From positions 1 to 64,000 of the forward strand of contig NZ_JABVAX010000014.1 in the NCBI RefSeq assembly GCF_013404595.1: a stretch of 64,000 bases of DNA, written 5' to 3'. Every line of letters starts with the position of its first letter. Position 1 is the stretch's first letter. The notes under the pieces are model-generated. The model worked only from the letters and a program-made list of their open reading frames with translations, made no database searches and was not told the DNA's origin. Below are positions 45,101 to 55,747 of the stretch, piece by piece. Position numbers and translations under genes: made by a program. Origin of the DNA: Jannaschia marina. GTDB taxonomy: Bacteria > Pseudomonadota > Alphaproteobacteria > Rhodobacterales > Rhodobacteraceae.

Positions 45101-46318
45101 TCAGGTCCGGTGGAAGGCTGCGACCAGCTCCACATGGGCGGACCAGCGGAACTGGTCAACAACCGTGACCGGACCCATGCGCCATCCCGCCTGCGAGAGC
45201 GTGGCGGCATCGCGGGCGAAGGTGCCGGGGTTGCAACTGACGAAGGCGATCCGCTCCAGGTCCGTGGCGTGCGTCAGCTGCGATACCTGCGCCTCGGCCC
45301 CCGCGCGCGGCGGGTCGATGATGGCCGCGTCAAAGCCCTTCAGGTCCTCGGGCAGCATCGGATTGCGGAACAGGTCGCGCACCTCCGTCGTGATCGGTTT
45401 GAGACCCGTCGCGCGGCGGATTCCGCCGTCGAGCGCATCGATCAGCGCGCGTGCGCCCTCGACCGCGTGGACGGGGGCCGCGCGCGCGATCGGAAAGGTG
45501 AACGTGCCGCATCCCGCGAAAAGGTCGACCACACGCGCGGCCCCGGCGAGCGTATCGACCACGCGCGAGACGAGCGCGGCCTCCCCGGCCTCGGTCGCCT
45601 GCAGGAAGGCTCCGGGCGGCGGCGTCACCCGCGCCGGTCCCATCGCGACCTGAGGTGGCGTCTGCTGCAGCGCCGGCTCCCCGTTCCAGGTGATACGGGC
45701 GAAGGACTGCGCGAGCGCGGCGAGACCCAGCATCTCCTCCCGGCCGAAGGGCTTGGCATCCTCGATGGCAAGGTCGAGCCCGGTCGCCGACTGCGTCAGG
45801 TGCAGCGTCACCTCCGACCCGCGGGCGGCGGCAAGGCGCGTGACCTGTTCGAGAGCGGGGCGCGCGGCCAGCAGCGCGGGGTCGAGCAACGTGCAATCGG
45901 GGATCTCGACGATCGCGGACCCGCCCGCGACGTGGAACCCGACCTGCGCGCCCTTCTTCGTCTTGAGCCCCGCAAGCGCGGCGCGGCGGCGGCTCTGCGG
46001 CGGCGAGGTCTCGACCCCGGCGATTTCGGCATCGAGCCCGGCACGGGCCAGCGCGTCGCGGACGAGACCCGCCTTCCAGTCGGCCACGAAGGCATCGGAA
46101 GCATGTTGCAGGGCGCATCCGCCGCACCTCTTGTAATGACGGCAGGGGGCCGCGACCCGATCTGTCGAGGGTGTGACGATCTTCGGCGCGGGGATACGAT
46201 CGCCCACGATCTCCCCGGTCACGACCTCGCCCGGCAGGCTGCGCGGCACGAAGAGCGGGCCGTCCGAGATGCCATCGCCGTGGTGGCCGAGACGGGTGAT
46301 GCGATGCGTCTGAGTCAT
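45101..46318 (-). CDS. TrmA/RumA-family RNA 5-methyluridine methyltransferase-like
   Basis: The 405-residue protein is a class I SAM-dependent methyltransferase of the TrmA/RlmC/RlmD type. The N-terminus carries the cysteine cluster CRHYKRCGGCALQH typical of the iron-sulfur-containing RlmD-like members; the SAM-binding VVDLFAGCGTFTFP and the catalytic Cys in VSCNPGTFARD near the C-terminus are present. Target RNA and position (rRNA versus tRNA) cannot be told from sequence. The ATG at 46318 (MTQTHRITRLG) is the natural start. Two inverted repeats lie between the ABC gene and this gene, which is followed immediately by the channel gene. Confidence 0.88.
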   Translation of the reverse strand: MTQTHRITRLGHHGDGISDGPLFVPRSLPGEVVTGEIVGDRIPAPKIVTPSTDRVAAPCRHYKRCGGCALQHASDAFVADWKAGLVRDALARAGLDAEIAGVETSPPQSRRRAALAGLKTKKGAQVGFHVAGGSAIVEIPDCTLLDPALLAARPALEQVTRLAAARGSEVTLHLTQSATGLDLAIEDAKPFGREEMLGLAALAQSFARITWNGEPALQQTPPQVAMGPARVTPPPGAFLQATEAGEAALVSRVVDTLAGAARVVDLFAGCGTFTFPIARAAPVHAVEGARALIDALDGGIRRATGLKPITTEVRDLFRNPMLPEDLKGFDAAIIDPPRAGAEAQVSQLTHATDLERIAFVSCNPGTFARDAATLSQAGWRMGPVTVVDQFRWSAHVELVAAFHRT

Positions 46319-46350
46319 GCGCGCGTCCTGACCGATCCGCGGCGCGCAGG

Positions 46351-46393
46351 CAACTCCGGTCGACCGGAGTTGCAACCGGCATCGACGCCGGTT
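46351..46393. repeat. 22-bp perfect palindrome and adjacent hairpin
   Basis: CAACTCCGGTC followed directly by its complement GACCGGAGTTG forms a 22-base perfect palindrome at 46351-46372. Next to it AACCGGC-ATCGAC-GCCGGTT forms a second, 7-bp hairpin at 46374-46393. They fill the gap between the ABC exporter stop (46397) and the methyltransferase start (46318). No T run follows on the minus strand, so an operator, processing site or attenuator is as likely as a terminator. Confidence 0.6.
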
Positions 46394-46396
46394 CGC

Positions 46397-48243
<1,847 letters not shown>

Positions 48244-48247
<4 letters not shown>

Positions 48248-50085
48248 TCCGCGGCCTGCGTGTTGATGAATCCGCCCGACTGCCGCGCCCAGAACTGCGC
48301 GTAGAGACCACCCTGCTCCAGCAGTTCCTCGTGGGTCGCCTCCTCGATGATGCGCCCGTCGTCGATGACGAGGATCCGGTCCATTGCAGCGATGGTGGAG
48401 AGGCGGTGGGCGATTGCGATCACCGTCTTGCCCTCCATCATGCCATAGAGCGTATCCTGGATGGCGGCCTCCACCTCCGAGTCGAGGGCCGAGGTCGCTT
48501 CGTCCAGCACGAGGATCGGCGCGTCCTTCAGGATGACGCGGGCCAGCGCGATGCGCTGCCGTTGCCCACCCGAGAGCTTCACGCCCCGCTCGCCCACCTG
48601 CGCGTCGTATCCGGTGCGGCCCTCGGGGTCGGCGAGGTCGAGGATGAAGTCATGCGCCTGCGCCTTACGCGCCGCGGCCTCCACCTCCGCGTCGGTCGCG
48701 TCGGCGCGGCCGTAGCGGATGTTGTCGGCAACCGAGCGATGCAGGAGCGAGCTGTCCTGTTGCACCATGCCGATGGCGTGGCGCAGGCTGTCCTGCGTGA
48801 CGCCGCGGATGTCCTGCCCGTCGATGGCGATGCGGCCCCGTTCCGGGTCGTAGAACCGCAGCAGCAGCTTCACGAGCGTCGACTTGCCCGCGCCCGAGCG
48901 GCCGATGAGCCCGACCTTCTCGCCCGCGCGGATGTGCAGCGTCAGGTCGGTTACGCCCCCCTTCGCACCGCCGTAGTGATGCGTGACGCCGTCGAAGGAC
49001 AGCGCCCCCGCCCCGAGCGTCAGTGGCTTCGCATCGGGCGCATCGGTCAGGTGGATGGGCTGGGCGATGGTCTCCATCCCCTCCTCCACCACGCCGAGCG
49101 AGCGGAAGAAGGACGTCAGCGCCCACATGATCCAGCCGGTCATGGCGTTCAGCCGCAGGACCAGTGCCGTCGCCGCCGCCACCACGCCGACCGACGAGGT
49201 GCCCGACACCCAGAGCCAGACGCCCCAGCCGACCACGCCGACGATCAGCAGGCCGTTCAGGACGACGAGCGAGATGTCCATGATCGAGAAGATCCGCATC
49301 TCGGCCTGGAAGGTGCGGCGCGTCTCCTCGATGGCCTGGTGCGCATAGTCGAGCTCCTTTCCCTCGTGGGCGAAGAGCTTGACGGAATGGATGTTCGAAT
49401 AGGCGTCGACCACCCGGCCCGTCGTCATCGAGCGTGCGTCGCTGCTGGCCTTGGAGGCGGGGCCGACGCGCTGGATCGTCCAGCGCACGAGGACACCGTA
49501 GAGGACGAACCACGCGATCAAGGGCAGCACGAGCCGCGGATCGCCCGTCCAAAGGAGAATCGCCGCCCCGATCAGGTAGGCCAGCGCGAAGGCGATCGCG
49601 TCGAAGACCTGGAACACCGCCTCGCCGGCGGCGGGCGGGGCCTGCATGATGCGGTTGGCGATACGGCCGGCGAAGTCGTTCTCGAACCAGCCAACGGATT
49701 GGCGCAGCACATGGTTGTGCGCCCGCCACCGCATCAGCGTCCCGAAGTTCGGCAGGATCGACTGGTTGAGCAGAAGTGTGCTCACGCCCTGCAACGCGGG
49801 CCGCAGGATGAGGATGAAGAGCGCCACGAGAAGGAGTTCGACCCCATGCTCGGACAGGAACGTCGCCGGCGTGCTGGCCGACAGGATGTCGACGAGCCGA
49901 CCCATGTAGTAGATCAGCCAGACCTCGACCACGGCCACGACCACGGCGACGGCCCCGGTGATCGAGAACACTCGCGCGAAGGGGCGCGAGTAGTCCTTGA
50001 GGAAGGGCCAGAGCCGGGCGGGCGGCGAATCGTCCCCCTTATGCGGCGCATAGGGGTCGACCATGTTTTCGAAGTAGCGGAACAT
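48244..50085 (-). CDS. ABC exporter half, permease-ATPase fusion (first of pair)
   Basis: The 613-residue protein begins MFRYFENMVDPYAPHKGDDS and has six hydrophobic segments followed by an ATPase with Walker A GRSGAGKST, signature KLSGGQRQR and Walker B ILVLDEATSALD. It overlaps the next gene by four bases and shares its layout; the two proteins are similar throughout, consistent with gene duplication. Expected to export a lipid, drug or peptide. The ATG at 50085 is chosen over an upstream in-frame one in a low-quality N-terminal extension. LysE lies 37 bases upstream on the same strand. Confidence 0.9.
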
Positions 50086-50122
50086 CGTGGGGTGCCTTGT
50101 CTGCAACCCAGAGTATAGGCGC

Positions 50123-50707
50123 TCAGGCGGCGAAGACCATGAGCCCCGAACCGGCAAGCGCAATTGCCATAATCGTCGTGAAGATCCGCCAGGCCCGTGG
50201 CGTCGTCAGCAGATAGGCCAGCAGCGTTCCCGCGAATGTCCAGAAGAGGCAGACGAAGAGGTTGATGCCGCTGAAGGCGCTGCCGATGCGCAGGGCTTCC
50301 AGCTGGGCCGGAAGATCGCTCGCGTAACCCGATGCGGCAGCGAGCGCGATGATCCAGATCTTCGGGTTCACCCATTGGAAGAGGACCGCCTCGACGAAGG
50401 TGAATGGCCGGTCGCGCCCGCGGGCCTCGGGCCCCGCAGCGGACCGGAAGAGCTTCCAGGCCATCCAGAGGATCCAGGCGACGGCGACGACCTGGAGGGC
50501 GAACTTGAGCGCGGGAATGGCGAGCAGGAGCGCCCCGACCCCGAGTGCGGTCAGGCCCGCGGTGATGCCGACACCGGCGGCGACGCCGAACACGTGCGGG
50601 AGTGTCGGACGGAAGCCGAACCGCGCGCCGGATGCCGTCAGCAGGATCACGTTCGGACCCGGTGTGAACAGGCCGAAGAACACGAAAAGGTAGAGCGGGT
50701 CGATCAC
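50123..50707 (-). CDS. LysE-family amino acid translocator
   Basis: The 194-residue membrane protein has about six hydrophobic segments and the family hallmarks FFGLFTPGPNVILLTASGAR near the N-terminus and FQWVNPKIWIIALAAASGY in the middle. LysE/RhtB proteins export amino acids or related metabolites. Substrate is not evident. Translation starts with GTG at 50707, overlapping the end of the CCA transferase gene (GTGA), so the two are co-transcribed. Confidence 0.9.
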   Translation of the reverse strand: MIDPLYLFVFFGLFTPGPNVILLTASGARFGFRPTLPHVFGVAAGVGITAGLTALGVGALLLAIPALKFALQVVAVAWILWMAWKLFRSAAGPEARGRDRPFTFVEAVLFQWVNPKIWIIALAAASGYASDLPAQLEALRIGSAFSGINLFVCLFWTFAGTLLAYLLTTPRAWRIFTTIMAIALAGSGLMVFAA

Positions 50708-51843
50708 GCGCGCGCCGCCGCGATCAGCTCCGTCTTGGAGACCTCGCCCTCGCGCGCGCGCCAGAGACTGCGCGCCTTGTCCAGACCGGCGCCGAGGGCC
50801 GCGCCCTGGAGGTCCGGCATCAGGTCTCGCGCCCTTAGCGGAAACTGCGCCGCATTGCCCTCTCGCGCCGAGGTCAGCGCCGCAGGGTCGGGCGGCAGCC
50901 CCATGAGCGCAGCGCGGATCAGGAGCGCATCGACCGCACGCAGACCCAGCATGTCCCCGAGAGCGAAGGGCGCAATATCTTCCCGCGCGGCCTGGAACAG
51001 GGTGTCGCGCGTCTTCGCATCGGCGCGCGAAAGGCGCAGGCCCGCGGCATCCCCCCCGAGGAGCGCAAGCCGGGCGAGCCAATCCGCGTCAGGGGCCATG
51101 TGAATGAACACCGGAAGCGCGGTTGCGTCGGCCCCCGGCAGGATGCGCTGCAGAATACCCGCCTGCGCCATCGCCGCGACCACCGGAGCCGGATCGGGCG
51201 CGGCCAGGAGCTTGCAGGTCTCCGCCCCGATCCGCTCCGCGCTGATCCGCTCGAGCCCTTCGGCCAGCGCCGCGCAGGCGGCGAGGCCCTCGGCATCGAG
51301 ACCCCGCGCCGGGTCGCCGTACCAGGCCGTGAAGCGGAAGAACCGCAGGATGCGCAGATAGTCCTCCCGGATCCGCTCCTCTGGGTCGCGAATGAAGCGG
51401 ACGTGCCGCGCCTGCAGGTCCGGCAGGCCGTGGAGCGGGTCCACCACCGTGCCGTCGGCCTCCGCGTAGAGCGCGTTCATGGTGAAATCGCGCCGCCCCG
51501 CATCCTCGGCGACTTCGGTGGTGAAGGCCACCGTCGCATGGCGGCCGTCGGTGGCCTCGTCGCGCCGGAAGGTCGTGATCTCGTGCGGCAGCCCGCCGGA
51601 GACAACGGTGACGGTGCCGTGGTCGAGACCGGTCGGAATCGCCTTCAGCCCAGCGGCCTCGGCCAAGGCGATCACGCGTTCGGGGGTGGCATCGGTCGCG
51701 ATGTCGATGTCGCTCACCGGCGCGTCGAGCAGCGCATTGCGCACGCAGCCCCCAACGGCGAGCGCGCGATGCCCCGCGTCACTCAGCATCGCGAAGACCG
51801 CCTGCGTCGCGGCGGTGGTCAGCCACTCACCCGTCAGTTTCAT
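50704..51843 (-). CDS. CCA tRNA nucleotidyltransferase
   Basis: The 379-residue class II nucleotidyltransferase adds or repairs the CCA end of tRNA (the poly(A) polymerase family is close, so that remains possible). The polymerase head has GGCVRN and DIDIAT, the latter carrying the catalytic aspartates, followed by RRDFTMNALYAE and EDYLRILRFFRFTAWYG, with a C-terminal helical body. In Rhodobacterales this gene neighbours a NUDIX hydrolase, as here. The ATG at 51843 overlaps the CoA pyrophosphatase gene by 17 bases. Confidence 0.9.
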   Translation of the reverse strand: MKLTGEWLTTAATQAVFAMLSDAGHRALAVGGCVRNALLDAPVSDIDIATDATPERVIALAEAAGLKAIPTGLDHGTVTVVSGGLPHEITTFRRDEATDGRHATVAFTTEVAEDAGRRDFTMNALYAEADGTVVDPLHGLPDLQARHVRFIRDPEERIREDYLRILRFFRFTAWYGDPARGLDAEGLAACAALAEGLERISAERIGAETCKLLAAPDPAPVVAAMAQAGILQRILPGADATALPVFIHMAPDADWLARLALLGGDAAGLRLSRADAKTRDTLFQAAREDIAPFALGDMLGLRAVDALLIRAALMGLPPDPAALTSAREGNAAQFPLRARDLMPDLQGAALGAGLDKARSLWRAREGEVSKTELIAAARA

Positions 51844-52420
51844 CGAAGCGCCCCGCCAACCCCCGCAAGATCCGGGCCGTCGCGCCCCAGATGTAGTAGG
51901 GACCATAGGGCACGGCGTAGTACCTGCGCCACTCCCCGCGCCAGCGCCGTTTCTCCACCACGAAGCGCGCGGATCGCAGGACATGATCGGGCGGGACGGT
52001 GAAGACCTCCTGCACCTCGCCCGGTTCGGGCACAGGTTCGAAAGCGGCGACCTGCGCCACGACCGGTGTGACAGTGAAGCCCGTCACCGTTTCGTGGCTC
52101 GGCAGAGTCCCGAGGATCTCCGCCGCGCCCTCTGGCAGGCCGACCTCCTCCCGCGCCTCGCGCAGCGCAGCCTCGACCGGCCCCTCTCCCTCGTCGAGCT
52201 TGCCGCCCGGAAAGGCGATCTGCCCTGGATGGTGGCGCAGCTTGCTCGACCGCTTCGTCAGCATGAGCCGCAGGCCCCGCTCCGTCTCGACGAACGGCAC
52301 GAGGACGGCCGCGTCCCGCAAGATGCGCCGGCCCGGCAGGATGACATCCGGGTTCAGGTCGAAATCGGAGGAGGCCGCGCCGGATCTCTCCAGCGCGGCC
52401 CGAAGTGTCTCAGGCGTCAT
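51827..52420 (-). CDS. CoA pyrophosphatase-like NUDIX hydrolase
   Basis: The 197-residue NUDIX hydrolase is of the CoA/acyl-CoA pyrophosphatase type (NudL-like): the NUDIX box region FPGGKLDEGEGPVEAALREA, with the following EE of REEVGL, and the conserved HHPGQIAFPGG preceding it are the marks of the UPF0035-containing group. It probably cleaves CoA to 4'-phosphopantetheine and 3',5'-ADP. The ATG at 52420 lies 11 bases inside hslO, and its end overlaps the CCA transferase by 17, so this is a tight operon. Confidence 0.9.
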   Translation of the reverse strand: MTPETLRAALERSGAASSDFDLNPDVILPGRRILRDAAVLVPFVETERGLRLMLTKRSSKLRHHPGQIAFPGGKLDEGEGPVEAALREAREEVGLPEGAAEILGTLPSHETVTGFTVTPVVAQVAAFEPVPEPGEVQEVFTVPPDHVLRSARFVVEKRRWRGEWRRYYAVPYGPYYIWGATARILRGLAGRFDETDG

Positions 52421-53420
52421 CGGGCTCTTTCGTCGCCTCGAAGCCGAGCGTCGCCGGATCGAACTCGTAGTGCGCGCCGCAGAACTGGCAGTCGGCGGTC
52501 ACGATGCCCTCGTCCGTCGTCATGTGCGCGATGTCCTTCGCCGAATAGATCGACAGCGACTGTCGCACCTTGTCCGGCGAGCAGGTGCAGCCGAAGCGCA
52601 CCGGCTGGCTCTCGAAGACGCGGGGGCCCTCCTCATGGAAGAGCCGCAGGAGCAGATCCGCGGGCGACACCTGCGGGCCGATGAGCTCCATCTCCTCGGT
52701 CGTGTCGAGCAGTACGTTCGCGCGCGTCCAGTTCTCGCCCTCGTCGTCCGAGAGGATGTCCTCCGCCGTGAGCAAACCGCCCTGCCCCGATCCGCCCTCG
52801 TCCTTCAGGAGCGGACTGGCCTTAGGCATATGCTGCAGCATCACGCCGCCGGCGCGCCATTGTTCCTCCTCGCCCGGAAGGGTCGAGCGCCCGTAGGCCA
52901 GGGCGAAGCGCGTCGGAATCTGCTCGGACTGCGCGAAGTAGGTCTGCGCGCAGGCCGACAGGCTCCCGCCGGCGAGCGGCGTGATGCCCTGATAGGGGGC
53001 CATGTCGGGGCCCTGGTCGATCAGGATGGCGAAGTAGCCGCTACCCACGAGGTCGAAGGGGTTTCGGTTGGCCGCGGTCATCTCGTCGAGCCGGTCGCGG
53101 TCGTAACTGGCCCAGGCGCGGATGCGCGCGGGCTCCCCGTCCTCGGTCGGGCCGTAGTAATCCGTCGCCAAGAGCCGGGCCGGCCCATCGCCGCGCACCT
53201 GCAGCGAGAGCTTCCAGCGCAGCTTGATCGTCTGACCGATGAGCGCCGTCAGCAGCGCCATCTCGGCCACGAGCGCCTCGATCGCCGGCGGGTAGTCATG
53301 CTGGCGCAGCACGTCCTCCAGTACGCCGTCGAGGCGCGCGACGCGACCGCGGATGTCGGACGCATCAAGCTGGAACGGCAGGACGGTATCATCCCAGAGG
53401 CGGGTGGTGGCGTCGGTCAT
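52410..53420 (-). CDS. hslO: Hsp33 redox-regulated chaperone
   Basis: Hsp33 holds unfolded proteins after oxidation releases its zinc. The 336-residue protein has the N-terminal substrate-binding domain and the C-terminal redox centre with cysteines in FGCTCSPDKV and in DCQFCGAHY, i.e. the CxC and CxxC pairs that bind zinc. The length is at the long end for the family, as usual in alphaproteobacteria. It is the first gene of a run of overlapping minus-strand genes ending with the sodium channel; the ATG at 53420 is clear and faces a divergent NUDIX gene. Confidence 0.95.
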   Translation of the reverse strand: MTDATTRLWDDTVLPFQLDASDIRGRVARLDGVLEDVLRQHDYPPAIEALVAEMALLTALIGQTIKLRWKLSLQVRGDGPARLLATDYYGPTEDGEPARIRAWASYDRDRLDEMTAANRNPFDLVGSGYFAILIDQGPDMAPYQGITPLAGGSLSACAQTYFAQSEQIPTRFALAYGRSTLPGEEEQWRAGGVMLQHMPKASPLLKDEGGSGQGGLLTAEDILSDDEGENWTRANVLLDTTEEMELIGPQVSPADLLLRLFHEEGPRVFESQPVRFGCTCSPDKVRQSLSIYSAKDIAHMTTDEGIVTADCQFCGAHYEFDPATLGFEATKEPDDA

Positions 53421-53528
53421 GGCCAGACTCCTTCATGCCACACGGCCGGTCGAAACGGGTTTCGCTCCGCCGCGGGGGCTGTCAATTGAAGGGTGTCATA
53501 TAGGCACCGCAGCGTCAGGACCAACCCC

Positions 53529-53984
53529 ATGCTCCACAGCCCCGCCATTCCCCGCGCGGGACGGCCGCCCGAGCGCGGCCGCACCTATCGGCTGCGCCAC
53601 GGGGCCTATGCGGTGTTGCGGCGGGGTGACGACGTCCTGCTCACCCGGCAGGTGACAGAGGACGTCGACGAGTTGCAGCTTCCGGGCGGGGGCATCGACC
53701 CGGGCGAGACGCCGCTGCGCGCCCTCGTCCGCGAGTTGCGGGAGGAAACGGGCTACACCACCATCGTGCGGGCCCGGCTCGGGACGTTCCGCATCTTCAC
53801 CTACATGCCCGACTACGGTTTTCACGCCGAGAAGCTCTGTCACATCTACCTCGCGTGCCCGGGCCTGCGCCTCGGCCCGCCCGAAGAGGCGGGGCACAGC
53901 GCGATCTGGTTGCCGCTTGCGGTGGCGGCGCGGCGGGTAGCGAGCCCGGGTGCGCAGGCGATCCTCCGGAAGCTCGCCGCCTGA
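53529..53984 (+). CDS. NUDIX hydrolase
   Basis: The 151-residue protein carries a NUDIX box GGGIDPGETPLRALVRELRE followed by ETGY, with a preceding strand YAVLRRGDDVLLTRQV. The strand FRIFTYMPDYGFHAEKLCHI lies after the box. Substrate specificity of NUDIX enzymes cannot be predicted from sequence. The ATG at 53529 is used in preference to an in-frame codon 12 residues upstream. It is divergent from hslO and converges on the phosphatase gene. Confidence 0.85.
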   Translation: MLHSPAIPRAGRPPERGRTYRLRHGAYAVLRRGDDVLLTRQVTEDVDELQLPGGGIDPGETPLRALVRELREETGYTTIVRARLGTFRIFTYMPDYGFHAEKLCHIYLACPGLRLGPPEEAGHSAIWLPLAVAARRVASPGAQAILRKLAA

Positions 53985-53992
53985 CTGGCACC

Positions 53993-55279
53993 TCAGCGCG
54001 CGGCGAGGCCCTGCTGCACCCCCGCCGGTCGATCGTAGCGGAAGAGCAGCATCGAGATGTCGTCGGCGAAATCGTTGATCCCCGAATGGGCGGCCAACGC
54101 CGCCTCGATGGCGTCGACTGCGGCGGTTGCCCCGTCGGGCACTTCGGCCAGAACCTGCATCAACCCCTCCTCCTCCAGCATGTCGCCCCAGGTGTTTTCG
54201 CATTCCGTCAGCCCGTCGGAGTAGGTCAGGAAGGCATCGCCGGGCCGCAGGGTGACGGCGGTGCAGTCGAACCGCGCCTCCGCGAGCATACCGACGGGCA
54301 TCCCGCCCGCGCCCAGTCGCTCCACCGCGCCCGAGGCCCGGCGCAGGAGCGGGTGCGGATGGCCCGCCTGGCAAAACGCGACCTCGCCGCTCTCCATGTC
54401 GACATAGGCCAGGACCGCCGTGAAATAGATGTCGGTGCTCATCTCCGTCAGCATCAGGTCGTTGAGGCGCGCCATTACCTCGTCGGGGGCATAGACGTCG
54501 TGTCCGTTCGAGCGAAAGGCGATGTTCGCCCGCCGGGAGTTCCACGAGAAGAGGGCCGCGAGCCGCCCGGTCAGCAGCGCGGAAGCGACGCCGTGGCCAC
54601 TGACGTCGATCGAATAAAGGCCGATCCGCGTCTCCGAGATCGGGAAGTAGCCCACGAGGTCACCCCCGATCTGCCCCGAAGTGACGAGGCGCAGCGCCAC
54701 ATCGGAACCTTTCGTGCTGTACTGGCTGGGCGGCAGAAACGCGCGCTGGAGCTTGCGCGCCTCCTTGAGATCCTGCTGCATCGCGTCGTGGAGCGCGCTG
54801 AGGTTCGTCAGCGCGGTATGAACCTCGTGATTTCGGTGCTGCAGCGCCTCCTGCATCCCCAGAATGCGCCGGCCGGTGTTGAGCCGCGCCCGCAGCTCTC
54901 CGAAGTCGAGCGGCCGGGTGACGAAATCGTCGGCTCCCGCCTCGAGCGCGAGCGCCTTCTTCGCGCGGTCCGTCTCGGAGGTCATCAGGATGACATAGGC
55001 ATAGTCGTCGCGCGCCATCTGCCGGAAGGCACGGCAGAAGTCGGGGCCGTCCATCCCCGGCATCTGCCAGTCCGAGAGGATCATCCCGATCGGCGCGTCG
55101 TCGTCCGACATGCACAGAAACAGTGCCTGTCCCGCATTTTCGGCCGTCACCACGTCGAAATCCATACGCGTCAGGACCGCGCTCAGCAGCTGTCGCTGCG
55201 CGGCACTGTCGTCGACCACGAGCACGCGCAGGCGGGCCTGGCTGGGCGGTGGTTCGGGTTGGGCGGTGGCGTCGATCAT
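53993..55279 (-). CDS. Response regulator with PP2C/SpoIIE-type phosphatase output
   Basis: The 428-residue protein joins a receiver domain (acidic pair VVDD at 22-24, phosphoacceptor about Asp70 in ILSDWQMPGMDG) to an RsbU/SpoIIE-type PP2C serine phosphatase (about residues 190-420: SGQIGGDLVGYFPISE, LYSIDVSGHGVASALLT, LTYSDGLTECENTWG, NDFADDISMLL). A helical linker at about 140-180 joins them. In the receiver the conserved Lys is Arg (TRPLD, about 122). Such proteins act in partner-switching control of sigma factors or of secretion. No anti-sigma/STAS gene is near, but an Hpt protein is divergent from it. Confidence 0.9.
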   Translation of the reverse strand: MIDATAQPEPPPSQARLRVLVVDDSAAQRQLLSAVLTRMDFDVVTAENAGQALFLCMSDDDAPIGMILSDWQMPGMDGPDFCRAFRQMARDDYAYVILMTSETDRAKKALALEAGADDFVTRPLDFGELRARLNTGRRILGMQEALQHRNHEVHTALTNLSALHDAMQQDLKEARKLQRAFLPPSQYSTKGSDVALRLVTSGQIGGDLVGYFPISETRIGLYSIDVSGHGVASALLTGRLAALFSWNSRRANIAFRSNGHDVYAPDEVMARLNDLMLTEMSTDIYFTAVLAYVDMESGEVAFCQAGHPHPLLRRASGAVERLGAGGMPVGMLAEARFDCTAVTLRPGDAFLTYSDGLTECENTWGDMLEEEGLMQVLAEVPDGATAAVDAIEAALAAHSGINDFADDISMLLFRYDRPAGVQQGLAAR

Positions 55280-55407
55280 CGCATCCGTTCGTCCGGCTGC
55301 ACTTCTCTTGCATGGCCCGGCCTTAAGGACAGGTGAACGCTAAAATCCGTCGCGTTTTTCCGAGCCGCGTTAACCCCGCGTTTCCGCTCTACCTCCAGTC
55401 TTCCCCC

Positions 55408-55731
55408 ATGATTGACCATGCCCGGATCGAGGAACTGCGCGCGGAGATCGGCAGCGACGACCTGTCGTTCATCGTGACCGTCTACGTGGACGAGGCGCGC
55501 GCCACGCTCGCGCAGCTCCGCTCCGGGCTGCCCGACGAGCAATGCCGCCGGGCCGTCCATTTCCTGCGCAGCGGGGCGCTCAACATCGGATTGCGCGGCA
55601 TCGCCCGCCTGACCGCCGAGATGGAGGACGACCTCGCCGCCGGGCGGCCGCTCCGGCAAGCCACCTGCGCCAGCGACCTCGACGAGATGCTCGACCGCAC
55701 GCTGGGCGAGCTCGGCCCCGTCCTCGCCTGA
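55408..55731 (+). CDS. Histidine phosphotransfer (Hpt) domain protein
   Basis: The 107-residue protein is a stand-alone Hpt domain, predicted as a four-helix bundle, with the phosphorylated His at about residue 51 in AVHFLRSGALNIG (matching HxLRSxALxxG). It would pass phosphate between a hybrid kinase and a response regulator. The best partner is the divergent receiver-phosphatase protein next door, which has an intact phosphoacceptor Asp; this is an inference from position. The start is placed at MIDHARIEEL, since the GTG further upstream has no ribosome site. Confidence 0.85.
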   Translation: MIDHARIEELRAEIGSDDLSFIVTVYVDEARATLAQLRSGLPDEQCRRAVHFLRSGALNIGLRGIARLTAEMEDDLAAGRPLRQATCASDLDEMLDRTLGELGPVLA

Positions 55732-55747
55732 GGGGCGCGAGCTGGCT

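Noticed and set aside
53480..53485. TTGACA-like hexamer upstream of hslO
   Set aside because: No matching -10 element lies at a suitable distance on the minus strand, so a promoter cannot be supported.
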